Positions 1 to 8,773 of a stretch of DNA of 64,000 bases are shown piece by piece. A model generated the notes under the pieces. The model saw nothing but the letters and a program-made list of their open reading frames with translations, made no database searches and had not been told where the DNA came from. This DNA comes from Entomomonas moraniae (GTDB lineage Bacteria > Pseudomonadota > Gammaproteobacteria > Pseudomonadales > Pseudomonadaceae): the NCBI RefSeq assembly GCF_003991975.1, contig NZ_CP029822.1:2505648-2569647 (forward strand), written 5' to 3'. Position 1 is the stretch's first letter; every line of letters starts with the position of its first letter. The position numbers and the translations under genes were made by a program.

Positions 1-42
1 CATCTTTATACCTATCGATTTTATTATGTCATTTTCAATTCA

Positions 43-2022
43 TTATTCTTTTAAAGAATGTAACTCTAATCCACCATCTGCTTTATGTAGAGCTCTTAAC
101 TGTTCGCTGAGTAGTTTAATATTCTTCTCTGTCCCGTCCAACTCTTTGACTAATTCAGGTGGCAAAAGCACTTTAATTTGGTCACGCAAAGATAACATCA
201 CTTCATCCAGTTGTTGCTGCTCAGCCAAACTATCTTTTGACAAGACAACAATTTCGCTAGGTAATGGCAGCCCATAACCATTTTTTAATAATCCTGCGGG
301 GCGAGTTAAAAATGCGCTACGCTCGATAAGTTGCTGAATGCCTTGCTCTGCCTTTAGTAAATGCGGTTGCTTGTCAGAACTTGATACGGGCTTTAAATAT
401 CGCTCTTTTAGTATTTGATAAACTAATAGTGTCTGCCTACGTATAGCGGCTTGCTCTAATAATATCAGCGCAGCACTACTGCGTAAATCTGCCTGCTTAA
501 AAATCTGTTGTCTTGATTGTGCAGAGCGCTGTAACCACTCTTCTACCGAGTTATCAGGAATAGGTAGCTTTTGTTTAATGACTTGAAACATCATTTCATA
601 ACGATCGCGGTAGGAATCAAAAAAGTAACCAAGCCTCATAGCCTCTTGTCTGTCTTTTAGTACAGATCCATCAGCAAGACCTCTCGACTCTAATAAACCT
701 AACAAACCACTGGGGGTAAGCGTGTTGAGTGTTTTCAAACTCTGCAACTGCGTACCCGTTCGCAATAGCTTTAATGTTTCTACAGCACAGTTATTTGTTA
801 AAAAATAGTAATTACCATCATAACTCCAATGAAGCTCTATAGCCTGCTCGACAAGAGATACAATCTGATCACGAGACAACTTTAAAGGGACAGACTCTAA
901 AGGCCGCCACTCTAGCTTAGTATACTCATCGACAACTTGGTTTAGAGGTAAAATAAAAAGTCTTGAAGGATAATTTCCTGTCAACCCTTTGATGCTCGAT
1001 ATTTGCAAGTCATTTATAAATGCTCGATAAGATAATACCCGATGATACTCCAGATCTAAACGGCAATCTGGACCGCGCGGTCTATCTGGAGCACAAATGA
1101 CTAGACGCAGCATACTATGCCCCCAACGACTCATCCAATCATTGTTGGCAGTGGCAAATAAATAATCTACTTCATAGACGCGCTCAGGATCGAGATGTTC
1201 CAATGGTGACTTATTAGGTTCATCATTAGCAAATAAATAGACATAATCTTGTGCACAAGACTGCTGTTGTGGCGGTTGCCAATCAAAGTGCTTTATAAAC
1301 CAGCTATTTAGTCTTGGGCGGCGGCAAGCATAATCCTTATCTAATAAAAAATACTCCATATTGACGGCCATAAATTCTTTAGGATTAGTCAACTCATACT
1401 GGTCTGGCGTTCTATCGACACGGGTATTTTGGTTATCTCTTAACTCCCCCTCACCAATCAGCAACGGCCATCCCGCTAAATCTAAAAAATTTGCGTCATC
1501 ACTGATTGTAAAATGTCGCCCTAAAAACCCTAGACAATAGCTAGGTAGCGCCTCAGTTCCTTGAGTTTTTGCTAATCGTTGACAATAATAAATTTGTGGC
1601 TTTTGTTGGGCAGTAAAAAAGCCACCATCATCATATAAATGTGATAACTCGTGAATAACAGTTGCTAACAACTCTTTACGTATTGTTTTATGAGGACGTC
1701 CGTTTTCAGTTTTCACGGCACTACCATCAACAAGAGAAGGTAATAGCTGTTTATTTAAGAGCAGTGCATAACGTCCATTTGTTCGACCATAAGCCTCAGA
1801 AGGTAAATTTTCTGACCACGTAACCACTACTTGATGAGAAAAACTATTGATAAAAGAGGGAGGAAGCATCGCACGCGCTTCATTGAGGAGCTGGTTAGAT
1901 ACTTGTATCTCTTGCTTCGATAGGTTTTTTTTATTGAGAGATAAAGAAAGCTCTGCAAAACAATAGCTACTATAAATAAAAATACTTATAGCAGCTAAAC
2001 AATATTTAAAAATACTAATCAC
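43..2022 (-). CDS. DUF4105 (Lnb-type N-terminal domain) periplasmic protein
   Basis: Predicted exported protein of 659 residues. Residues 1-23 form a signal peptide ending in YCFA. An HELSH motif at about 124-128, followed by LYDDGG, resembles a zinc-metallopeptidase HExxH site. A DUF4105 domain follows, with WGHSM near residue 300 and a conserved NNCA near 411. DUF4105 is related to the periplasmic domain of Lnb, which remodels lipoprotein acyl chains, so a thiol/His-based acyl or peptide chemistry in the periplasm is possible, but the substrate here is unknown. The start is GTG and directly abuts the TAG stop of the upstream DUF2388 gene, so the three genes at this end form one operon. Such DUF4105/DUF2388 neighbourhoods are seen in Pseudomonas. 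The family call is firm; the function is open. Confidence 0.8.
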   Translation of the reverse strand: MISIFKYCLAAISIFIYSSYCFAELSLSLNKKNLSKQEIQVSNQLLNEARAMLPPSFINSFSHQVVVTWSENLPSEAYGRTNGRYALLLNKQLLPSLVDGSAVKTENGRPHKTIRKELLATVIHELSHLYDDGGFFTAQQKPQIYYCQRLAKTQGTEALPSYCLGFLGRHFTISDDANFLDLAGWPLLIGEGELRDNQNTRVDRTPDQYELTNPKEFMAVNMEYFLLDKDYACRRPRLNSWFIKHFDWQPPQQQSCAQDYVYLFANDEPNKSPLEHLDPERVYEVDYLFATANNDWMSRWGHSMLRLVICAPDRPRGPDCRLDLEYHRVLSYRAFINDLQISSIKGLTGNYPSRLFILPLNQVVDEYTKLEWRPLESVPLKLSRDQIVSLVEQAIELHWSYDGNYYFLTNNCAVETLKLLRTGTQLQSLKTLNTLTPSGLLGLLESRGLADGSVLKDRQEAMRLGYFFDSYRDRYEMMFQVIKQKLPIPDNSVEEWLQRSAQSRQQIFKQADLRSSAALILLEQAAIRRQTLLVYQILKERYLKPVSSSDKQPHLLKAEQGIQQLIERSAFLTRPAGLLKNGYGLPLPSEIVVLSKDSLAEQQQLDEVMLSLRDQIKVLLPPELVKELDGTEKNIKLLSEQLRALHKADGGLELHSLKE

Positions 2023-2355
2023 CTATATCGCTAATATCGCTTTTGCTAACTCTATATCTGACATATTTTTTGCTTGAGGATAATCTGCACGGATAATTTC
2101 AAATGCTTTTGTTAAATAAGGTCCTTGGATTTTTCCACCTGACCCAACATAAGCGGCTGCATCTTGCTTTGCTATCTCAACTAACTTAAATTTATCTCGA
2201 GTTGATGTAGTTGTATCTGAAGTAAAATCAAGGCTTCGACCAAATGCTCTGGTGGTAATATTTAAAACATCTTTTGTTTGATCAATAGCATAGGCATTAG
2301 ATGTAATCAATAGTGTTGATAATGCTAACATTATATATAATAGTTTCTTCATCAT
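2023..2355 (-). CDS. DUF2388 small secreted protein (second copy)
   Basis: A 110-residue exported protein. Residues 1-23 are a signal peptide ending SNAYA. The mature part carries the DUF2388 pattern: a TTRAFGRSLDFTSDTT segment, an AKQDAAAYVGSGG stretch, and a tail of the form DIELAKAILAI. It resembles the protein encoded just upstream (2367-2669) over its whole length, with shared KQDAAA/QGDAAT, GxIxGxxxxxA and DIELAxAILA elements, so the two are tandem paralogues. It lies 11 bases from that gene and abuts the DUF4105 gene, indicating one transcript. DUF2388 proteins are small Pseudomonas periplasmic proteins with no assigned role. The family assignment is good; no function is claimed. Confidence 0.8.
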   Translation of the reverse strand: MMKKLLYIMLALSTLLITSNAYAIDQTKDVLNITTRAFGRSLDFTSDTTTSTRDKFKLVEIAKQDAAAYVGSGGKIQGPYLTKAFEIIRADYPQAKNMSDIELAKAILAI

Positions 2356-2366
2356 TTTTTAATACT

Positions 2367-2669
2367 CTATTGAGCAAGTATAGCTTCTGCTAACTCGATA
2401 TCGGTTATTTTCAAGTCTGGATACTGTGTACGTATCTTATTAATTGCTGCCTCAATATGAGCACCACGAATTTCTCCCTTAGTGGCAATAAAAGTTGCTG
2501 CATCGCCTTGAGCAGCAAGAATAATCTTGTCATTAGAGAAGCTAGAGCTAACCTGTTGAGTAGCATATAATGAACGTACAACAATATCCGTAGTGGATTC
2601 AAAAGCCAATGCAGGCAAAGTGCATATCGCACTCATTAGTCCCAATGTGGTTATCAAATATTTCATCAC
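2367..2669 (-). CDS. DUF2388 small secreted protein (first copy)
   Basis: A 100-residue protein with a signal peptide (residues 1-22, ending PALAF) and a mature DUF2388 domain: DIVVRSLYATQQVSSSFSND, then AAQGDAATFIATKGEIRGAH, then DIELAEAILAQ at the C-terminus. It is the first gene of a three-gene minus-strand run with a second DUF2388 gene and the large DUF4105 protein. The sequence GAAGGAAAGGC lies just before the ATG on the minus strand and fits a ribosome-binding site. Its role is unknown. The pairing with a DUF4105 envelope protein suggests a shared periplasmic task, which is inference. Confidence 0.8.
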   Translation of the reverse strand: MMKYLITTLGLMSAICTLPALAFESTTDIVVRSLYATQQVSSSFSNDKIILAAQGDAATFIATKGEIRGAHIEAAINKIRTQYPDLKITDIELAEAILAQ

Positions 2670-2760
2670 AGCCTTTCCTTCTAAACACTTTAATTACTAT
2701 ATAATTTGAACCATTATTTTACCTGATAATTATCCATTAAGATATTGTATAAATAGCATA

Positions 2761-3627
2761 TTATCTAGGATCTGCATGTATTATTACATCAGATGATGGC
2801 CAACGCTCCTGTAATAATTTTCTTACCACAATACAATGACGGTGTGCTTCATCCAGTGTCATTGTTGAGGCAAGTTCAACATGTAGCTGGATAAACCATT
2901 GCGTTCCTGATTTACGTGTTTTTAAATCATGCACATTGATGACTTGTGGTATTGATTTAGCAATCTGTATCATTTCATCTGTTACTTTTTTTGGTAACTC
3001 CTTATCCATCAAAATCTCTACTGCCTCTTTTCCTACTTCCAAAGCACTCCAAAGAATATAAAAGCTAATTAATATACCAAAAATTGCATCAAAACCTTGC
3101 CAACCATATAGGCTGAGAAATAGTGCACATAAGATACTGATATTAACTAAAATATCAGTTTTATAATGTAATGAATCTGCTGTGATCGCTGTTGAACCTG
3201 TTTGTTTAATAACATGACGCTGAAAACTAACTAAAATCAACGTAACCATTAAAGAAAAGGCCATCACAACTATACCCCAATGAGTATTCTCTATTGCAAC
3301 AGGATTAATTAAATGCTTGATACCTTCCCAACAGATGAAGAGCGCACTAATCAAGATAAAGACAGACTGAGCCAATCCGGCTAAAGCTTCCGCTTTCCCA
3401 TGTCCAAAACGATGATTAAAATCGGCGGGCCTTAAAGCAATAGTAATCGCTATTAAATTGAGTAATGAAGCTAAACTATCTAATGCAGAATCTGCTAATC
3501 CTGCTAATAAGCTAACTGAACCACTAAACCACCAAACAACCGCCTTGATTAATAAAAGTACAATAGCAGTTGTAACAGAAGCTACCGCTGCCATTTTTAT
3601 TAAAGTGGTTTGTTTTGTCGTTATCAT
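2761..3627 (-). CDS. fieF: Cation diffusion facilitator FieF/YiiP family
   Basis: Inner-membrane divalent metal/proton antiporter of 288 residues, the usual length for FieF (YiiP). Six hydrophobic segments fill residues 12 to about 205. The transport-site residues are visible as DSALD (D46, D50) in helix 2 and HYKTD (H154, D158) in helix 5. The NHRFGHGKAEAL loop after helix 2 is typical of the family. A cytoplasmic C-terminal metal-binding domain follows (VINVHDLKTRKSGTQWFIQLHVEL, then DEAHRHC). Family members export Zn2+ and Fe2+ from the cytosol. It is a single gene, with short gaps on either side. The exact metal cannot be read from the sequence. Confidence 0.9.
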   Translation of the reverse strand: MITTKQTTLIKMAAVASVTTAIVLLLIKAVVWWFSGSVSLLAGLADSALDSLASLLNLIAITIALRPADFNHRFGHGKAEALAGLAQSVFILISALFICWEGIKHLINPVAIENTHWGIVVMAFSLMVTLILVSFQRHVIKQTGSTAITADSLHYKTDILVNISILCALFLSLYGWQGFDAIFGILISFYILWSALEVGKEAVEILMDKELPKKVTDEMIQIAKSIPQVINVHDLKTRKSGTQWFIQLHVELASTMTLDEAHRHCIVVRKLLQERWPSSDVIIHADPR

Positions 3628-3690
3628 GCGTTCTTCTCTTTAGAAATAATTACGATTAAATGCTAATGCTTCATTAATAAATGTTACTAT

Positions 3691-4398
3691 CTATTTTGTT
3701 GTTACTAAATAAGGTACTAACCATTGAAGATCCTCAGGATGGGTTATTTTTAAATTATCACTACGCCCCTCAACTAATAACGGAGAGAATCCCATCGCTT
3801 CAATAGCAGATGCTTCATCCGTAATGATCATTCCCATTTTACGTGCATGTTGTAACGCGCAGGTTAATTGTTGGAAATGGAACATTTGAGGAGTCAATGC
3901 CTGCCAGATCACCTTCCTATCTAATGTTTTTATAACACGACCTTGGCTATCTATCTGTTTAAGCGTGTCCCTAGCAGGTGTTGCTAATAACCCACCCACG
4001 GTGTCCTTACTAACAACAAATAGTAGCTTATCTAGATCCTCTCTAGTTAAGTTAGGTCTTGCCGCATCATGGACAAGTATCCAGTCATCTGGTTTGGCTT
4101 GTTCAGATAAAGCCATAAGCCCAGACAAAACTGAATCAGCACGCTCTCCCCCACCCTCAGCGACTTGAATCAAAGGATGCTTGCTCACAGACAATTCTGA
4201 CCAACACTGATCATCTTTTGATAAACAAACAACAATACCCAATAACTGGGGATGATCTAAAAAGCAAGCAAGGGTATGCTCTAAAACGGTTAAATTACCT
4301 AATGTAAAATACTGTTTTGGAATAGTTGAGCGCATCCTACTACCAATCCCAGCCGCAGGAATAACGACCCAGAAAGAAGGCAATTGATTATTTTTCAT
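3691..4398 (-). CDS. ispD: 2-C-methyl-D-erythritol 4-phosphate cytidylyltransferase
   Basis: Catalyses the CTP-dependent formation of CDP-methylerythritol in the MEP isoprenoid pathway in the cytosol. The N-terminal nucleotide-binding loop reads PAAGIGSRMRS and is followed by PKQYFTLGNLTVLEHTL. Further family signatures are the VHDAARPN and ATPARDTLKQ segments and the TDEASAIEAMG motif near the C-terminus. The chosen ATG (protein begins MKNNQLPSFW) matches the family start; an ATG 27 bases upstream would add nine atypical residues. The start overlaps the ftsB stop by 11 bases, so the two genes are cotranscribed, an ftsB-ispD order common in gammaproteobacteria. Confidence 0.93.
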   Translation of the reverse strand: MKNNQLPSFWVVIPAAGIGSRMRSTIPKQYFTLGNLTVLEHTLACFLDHPQLLGIVVCLSKDDQCWSELSVSKHPLIQVAEGGGERADSVLSGLMALSEQAKPDDWILVHDAARPNLTREDLDKLLFVVSKDTVGGLLATPARDTLKQIDSQGRVIKTLDRKVIWQALTPQMFHFQQLTCALQHARKMGMIITDEASAIEAMGFSPLLVEGRSDNLKITHPEDLQWLVPYLVTTK

Positions 4399-4684
4399 TG
4401 GGTACAATATAGAGTGTTTCACCATCTTTAACCATGCCTAAATCGTGCCTAGCCTTTTCCTCAATTGTTTCAGTACCTTTTTTTAACTCTACAACTTCAG
4501 CCTCTAAACGTTGATTCTTTTCTAATAGTTTCTTATTTTCTAGTTGCTGTGCTTCAATTTTTTTTCTTAACTCTGCTGTCTGATAAATTCCATTTTCACC
4601 AAACCATAGCCGATGTTGCAAGCCAACCAATAAGGCTAATAGCAACACAAATAACCAGTAAGGACTACGAAAAAAATGTGGCAT
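4388..4684 (-). CDS. ftsB: Cell division protein FtsB
   Basis: Small bitopic divisome protein that pairs with FtsL and FtsQ at mid-cell. The protein has a short cytoplasmic N-terminus, one membrane helix (WLFVLLLALLVGLQHRLWF), and then a coiled coil rich in Leu, Lys and Glu (AELRKKIEAQQLENKKLLEK and on), ending in the typical KARHDLGMVKDGETLY segment. The ATG at 4684 is preferred, with a GAG in front; a GTG nine bases upstream is an alternative. In Pseudomonas eno normally precedes ftsB, but here the next gene upstream is on another operon's end and eno is absent from the window. Confidence 0.93.
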   Translation of the reverse strand: MPHFFRSPYWLFVLLLALLVGLQHRLWFGENGIYQTAELRKKIEAQQLENKKLLEKNQRLEAEVVELKKGTETIEEKARHDLGMVKDGETLYIVPNEK

Positions 4685-4790
4685 TCTACTCACACTTAAT
4701 AAATCAAAAAGGATAATGCAAGATGGCCCAATAACGGGCTATCCACCATAAATTATGAGGCATTATAGTGTAACAACACTAAAAAATATA

Positions 4791-5981
4791 TTATCTTAGC
4801 ACTTCAGACAGTGATTTATAAAGTTGATCAGCACTCTGCTGATAACCGTTAGCTGTTAAGTGTATATGGTCCTTATTACCTAACCCTTTAGCAACCCAAT
4901 TTCGCATACCACACATCCCCCCCATCACGGCGGACCAATCCCAATACAAGGTATGCTGTTGTTTAGCGACTTCTTTCTGAACCTTACGAATAATAGATAA
5001 ATTCGGAGGTTGCATAGCTTGACACGAAGCACCCCGCCTAATCTTATTCCTTAGCATGCTATCTGGGGGAGAAACAATTAAAATGACACTGGTTGGGGAC
5101 TTCTTACGAATCTCCTTGATACTGTCTATTAAAAACTGTTTGTATCTCACTGCATTAAAAGGAGTTTCAAATGCTTCGTTTGTACCATAAGCAATAATAA
5201 TAAGGTCACTTTTTATTTTAGCTAAATCATTAGTCCAATCACGACGCCAATGCGTCCAAATCGACTGCTTAGCGCCATTCAAAGCAACTGGCGACACCAC
5301 AACCCCTGGAGCACCATTTTTTTCTAACCAAATACCACCTAACTTTGCAGATTCAGCAGATTCAGCCGTAATTGTTAGAGGAAGCATTACAAAAGCGCTT
5401 ACATATTGCCAACCTGTTTGCCCTTTTGTATCAAGCACAACCTCATAATTCATACCATCCACTAATTTCAGTGGTTTTCCTTTTTTTAATTGCTTCACTA
5501 AGAACGTAGCATTCCATAAACTAGGCTTTTCATCTACATTATAGCTGATTGTTAATTGTGCATTGGCAACTGCAGGGGTGGCAATAAAACCTCCCATGGG
5601 ATAGTCATTAGCAACCGTTGAGCGGCTTGAAGTTAATGTCCAATCCAGTGCATTATAATAGACCTGTGTATTACGCTGACCATACACATTGATGGGGCTA
5701 ATCCAGCCAATACCGGCACTACCATAATCTTGTTGAAAACTTTGCCTCAAAGCGCCCGTAAAAATATCCGCTGCTGTATGAGAGTCACCTAGCTGAGTAA
5801 TTCTTAAAACAGAGTCAGGAGGTGCTACTTTATTCTTAACATTAACCAGTTTATTTTTTAACTTAAAAAGATTAGGTTCATGAAAATTTATAACAGGAGA
5901 TGATTCTACTGCGTACACTGCAGCAGGGAAAGCAAACCCTACTATCAGCATTATACCTACCAACTGCTTTAGTTTTTTCAT
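4791..5981 (-). CDS. Ape1-like SGNH esterase of a peptidoglycan O-acetylation cluster
   Basis: Exported 396-residue SGNH/GDSL hydrolase. A signal peptide covers residues 1-24. Block I is LGDSHTAAD with nucleophile Ser67; GDSH followed by T-A-A-D and FTGALR is the form seen in Ape1 O-acetylpeptidoglycan esterases of Neisseria and Campylobacter. Block III is AYGTNEAF, and block V is DHIHL (D371, H374). A beta-rich insert between blocks I and III recalls the CBM35-like insert of Ape1. The start overlaps the preceding DUF459 gene stop by four bases (ATGA). With the MBOAT and DUF459 genes it forms a PatA-PatB-Ape1 type operon that would acetylate and deacetylate MurNAc in the periplasm. Another acylated envelope glycan is the alternative. 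Confidence 0.68.
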   Translation of the reverse strand: MKKLKQLVGIMLIVGFAFPAAVYAVESSPVINFHEPNLFKLKNKLVNVKNKVAPPDSVLRITQLGDSHTAADIFTGALRQSFQQDYGSAGIGWISPINVYGQRNTQVYYNALDWTLTSSRSTVANDYPMGGFIATPAVANAQLTISYNVDEKPSLWNATFLVKQLKKGKPLKLVDGMNYEVVLDTKGQTGWQYVSAFVMLPLTITAESAESAKLGGIWLEKNGAPGVVVSPVALNGAKQSIWTHWRRDWTNDLAKIKSDLIIIAYGTNEAFETPFNAVRYKQFLIDSIKEIRKKSPTSVILIVSPPDSMLRNKIRRGASCQAMQPPNLSIIRKVQKEVAKQQHTLYWDWSAVMGGMCGMRNWVAKGLGNKDHIHLTANGYQQSADQLYKSLSEVLR

Positions 5982-7126
5982 TTATCTAGAGGCTCCGTAG
6001 CATCTACAAAGCGCAATAAAGATATAATTTTATCTGCTATACGCTTTTGCCCAATCGTTGTGAAATGCGTTCCATCATCAGTTCGTAATGTTACATTTCC
6101 CCGATTGGGTATTTGCATAAACTTAACAAACTTGTTATCAAACATACCGAGAACATCATTAGAAATTGTATAATGTTGCTTGGCTATAGTTACTTGTGAC
6201 AGATAAATTGTATTAAGGTATATCATCCCCTCATTCAACTTATCACTTTTAACATTAGGGGCGCCAACCCATAGCACTTTAGCTCCATGATCTGTAGCCG
6301 CATTAATAAGTTGTTGAATGCGTGCGCGGTATACTCCCTCCCATTCTGGAGTTTTGAATTTAAAAAACCTTTTACTCCTAGCCACAGGGAAATCCCATGG
6401 ATCGTTTGGCCCCATAAAAACAACCATTAATTTAATATCAGGATTTTTTATAAAGGTATCTTTTGCCACTTCGGGCCAATTATAAAATTTAGGATAGGAT
6501 AACCCTGTGCTTTGCTTACTTAAATTAATACTTTCAATACCATGCTGCTTTAAAAGAATTCTCATCGCATGAGGAGCTACGCCTTGCATTAAAGAGTCGC
6601 CCACAAAAAAAACTTTTTGCCCTTTTTCAATTAATAATCGTGAATCTTCCTTGGTTTCCAGCTCTTCTTTTTTGTTAATAACTAATAGGTTATCCTTAGA
6701 AGATACTTCATTTACTTTTCGTTGCCCCTCCAGTGCAACGATATCAATAAACGGTTTTTGTGGAATGACATAAAATATATCTGTACGAAACATCGCAGGC
6801 ATATCGAGGAGTAACTTATATTTTACTCCTCCATCAAAATAATGTTCTAAGGATTCAAAGAGTTTATCATTAAAACCAATAACAATCTCTTCATTGACAT
6901 CTTTCATTTCATTTTGTATGACATCTAGATGAGAGTTCAAAAAACTAGCAATATCTCCACCCTTACGCCAAACATCACTATAGTCAAAAACAGCTAAAGG
7001 GCTATTTCGGTGATATGTCTGTATCCAATAAGCGTTTATTGAGCGTTGTTCTAGCCATAAAAGCAACAGCATGGTTACTATCAATAAATAAAATGCTTTT
7101 AAAAATTTCTTATTAGCTACCATCAT
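5978..7126 (-). CDS. DUF459 SGNH acyltransferase/esterase, PatB-like role
   Basis: A 382-residue protein with an N-terminal membrane anchor (about residues 8-24) and a periplasmic DUF459/SGNH domain. Block I is FVGDSLMQG (Ser at about 176), block III is FMGPNDPWD, and block V is DDGTHF (D351, H354), so the Ser-Asp-His triad is intact. The first 150 residues after the anchor have no domain I recognise. In PatA/PatB systems a membrane MBOAT moves acetyl across the inner membrane and an SGNH protein transfers it to the glycan; the position of this gene two bases after the MBOAT gene fits that job. DUF459 members are also linked to acylation of other surface polymers, so the acceptor is uncertain. 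Confidence 0.7.
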   Translation of the reverse strand: MMVANKKFLKAFYLLIVTMLLLLWLEQRSINAYWIQTYHRNSPLAVFDYSDVWRKGGDIASFLNSHLDVIQNEMKDVNEEIVIGFNDKLFESLEHYFDGGVKYKLLLDMPAMFRTDIFYVIPQKPFIDIVALEGQRKVNEVSSKDNLLVINKKEELETKEDSRLLIEKGQKVFFVGDSLMQGVAPHAMRILLKQHGIESINLSKQSTGLSYPKFYNWPEVAKDTFIKNPDIKLMVVFMGPNDPWDFPVARSKRFFKFKTPEWEGVYRARIQQLINAATDHGAKVLWVGAPNVKSDKLNEGMIYLNTIYLSQVTIAKQHYTISNDVLGMFDNKFVKFMQIPNRGNVTLRTDDGTHFTTIGQKRIADKIISLLRFVDATEPLDK

Positions 7127-7128
7127 AT

Positions 7129-8538
7129 CTAGAAACTTGCATAAATAAAGTTAGGAATACCCGCTGGTGCTGTCGTTAAAACCAATAGCAAAATAATGAC
7201 CCAAACAATGGGTAAATATACCCAAGAAACTCGATCTAATAACTGAATCAATAACGGAGGTAGCTTTGCCAAAAAAGGATAAGCAAAAAAAGCCAACAAT
7301 AGTAGCGGAAAATATAGAAATATATTAAAACTCAATGCAACACTTGTAACGTTATATACAAAGGCACTAAATAGCTCCAAAGAATCCGATAATGTTGCAG
7401 ACCTAAAAAACACCCAAGCAACACAAACGTATTGAAAAGTAATAAAACGCGCCAACCATGGTGAAAAATTGGTTAAGTAATTTCGTCCTAAATAACGATC
7501 CCCTATATTTAGCAGTACTACACCGATAGCATGAATAATACCCCAAATGATAAAAGCAAAACTAGCACCATGCCATAAACCCGATAAAGTCATAGCAATA
7601 AACAAGTTAACCTGTGTACGGCCAAAACCTTTACGACTTCCTCCCAAAGGAATATAGATATAGTCCCTTATCCAAGATGAAAGGCTCATATGCCAACGCT
7701 GCCAAAAATCTCTTAAATTATTAGCGAAATAAGGCATATTGAAGTTTTTAGGTAACTGAAACCCCAATAAAAGGGCGATCGCTGTCACAAGATCGGTATA
7801 ACCCGAAAAATTAAAAAAGATTTGTAATGCATACCCATAGACACCCAATAAAATATCTAATGAATTATAGCTACTTGGATTAGCAAAAACTGGATCCACG
7901 AAATTATCTGCTAAGACTGTGTTTAAGCAAAGCACCTTTATTAAGGCTAATAAAACCAACACAAATGCCTTATTATAACTACCAACTTCTCTTGGCTGTT
8001 CCACTTGAATCTGTGGTAAAAAGTCTTTCGCTCTGTTGATAGGGCCGGCAATTAAACTAGGAAAAAAAGATAAAAATAATGCAAAGTCAAGCGGTGAAGG
8101 AATAGAAATCTCTTTTTTTCGCAAAGACACTAGATAACTAATCGAGTGAAAAGTATAAAAAGAAATACCAATGGGTAATAAAATTTCAACACCCGGAATA
8201 GCATAATCTATGCCTAATGTGTTAACCATGGATTGTACTTGTACTCTAAAAAAATCAAAATATTTAAAAAAGCACAAGTTAATGATAGCTACTGAAATCG
8301 CCAAAGCTAACCAAAGGCCGTTTCTTTTTTTACTATAATAAATAGGAAATGACAAAACATATAAAACTACACTATATGTTACTAAGATAGCTAGAAATTT
8401 TATATCAAATGTTGCGACAATAGCGTAGCTTGCTATTAACAGCAATACATTTTGGAGGGCAGGCTTTTTAATGAGTATCCAATACAATAAAAAAAAGATC
8501 GGAAAGGCAACACTAAACTCTATCGATAAATAACTCAC
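7129..8538 (-). CDS. MBOAT-family membrane O-acyltransferase (PatA/AlgI-like)
   Basis: Polytopic inner-membrane acyltransferase of 469 residues with 10 or more hydrophobic segments. The MBOAT core is plain: LPIGISFYTFHSISYL, then FFPSLIAGPINR, then NFNMPYFANNLRDFWQRWHMSLSSW, RDYIYIPLGGSRKG and the LSGLWHGASFAFIIWG segment holding the catalytic His. AlgI, PatA and DltB share this fold. It is the first gene of a tight three-gene operon with two SGNH proteins, which favours a peptidoglycan O-acetylation type role over alginate, as no alg genes are near. The promoter should lie in the 235-base divergent gap upstream. Confidence 0.85.
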   Translation of the reverse strand: MSYLSIEFSVAFPIFFLLYWILIKKPALQNVLLLIASYAIVATFDIKFLAILVTYSVVLYVLSFPIYYSKKRNGLWLALAISVAIINLCFFKYFDFFRVQVQSMVNTLGIDYAIPGVEILLPIGISFYTFHSISYLVSLRKKEISIPSPLDFALFLSFFPSLIAGPINRAKDFLPQIQVEQPREVGSYNKAFVLVLLALIKVLCLNTVLADNFVDPVFANPSSYNSLDILLGVYGYALQIFFNFSGYTDLVTAIALLLGFQLPKNFNMPYFANNLRDFWQRWHMSLSSWIRDYIYIPLGGSRKGFGRTQVNLFIAMTLSGLWHGASFAFIIWGIIHAIGVVLLNIGDRYLGRNYLTNFSPWLARFITFQYVCVAWVFFRSATLSDSLELFSAFVYNVTSVALSFNIFLYFPLLLLAFFAYPFLAKLPPLLIQLLDRVSWVYLPIVWVIILLLVLTTAPAGIPNFIYASF

Positions 8539-8633
8539 AGATCTATATACTTTCTATTAAATAACCAACACATGGCCTAAATATCTTAAATAATTTTATA
8601 TACCTAAAGAATACATCAATTAAATTAAATTAA

Positions 8634-8646
8634 ATAGACTGTCTAT
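8634..8646. promoter_or_regulatory. Palindrome in divergent gap (candidate operator)
   Basis: The sequence ATAGACTGTCTAT is a 13-base palindrome with a central T in the 235-base AT-rich gap between the MBOAT operon and the divergent gene at 8774. A further ATAGAC lies about 55 bases to the right. It is preceded by about three tandem ATTAA units. A regulator site is possible but no regulator is identified. Confidence 0.25.
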
Positions 8647-8773
8647 AAAATATGATTATAGTTTTTCATTAAGCACTATGGATATAGAGCGATACTCACT
8701 ATAGACGTTCCCTACATAATATTCTATTATTAGAAAATATTACAGATAATAACCAAAGGATGCAGGTTCTTTC

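Noticed and set aside
8614-8637. Tandem ATTAA units before the unknown gene
   Set aside because: Only about three copies in a very AT-rich gap; not a meaningful repeat array.
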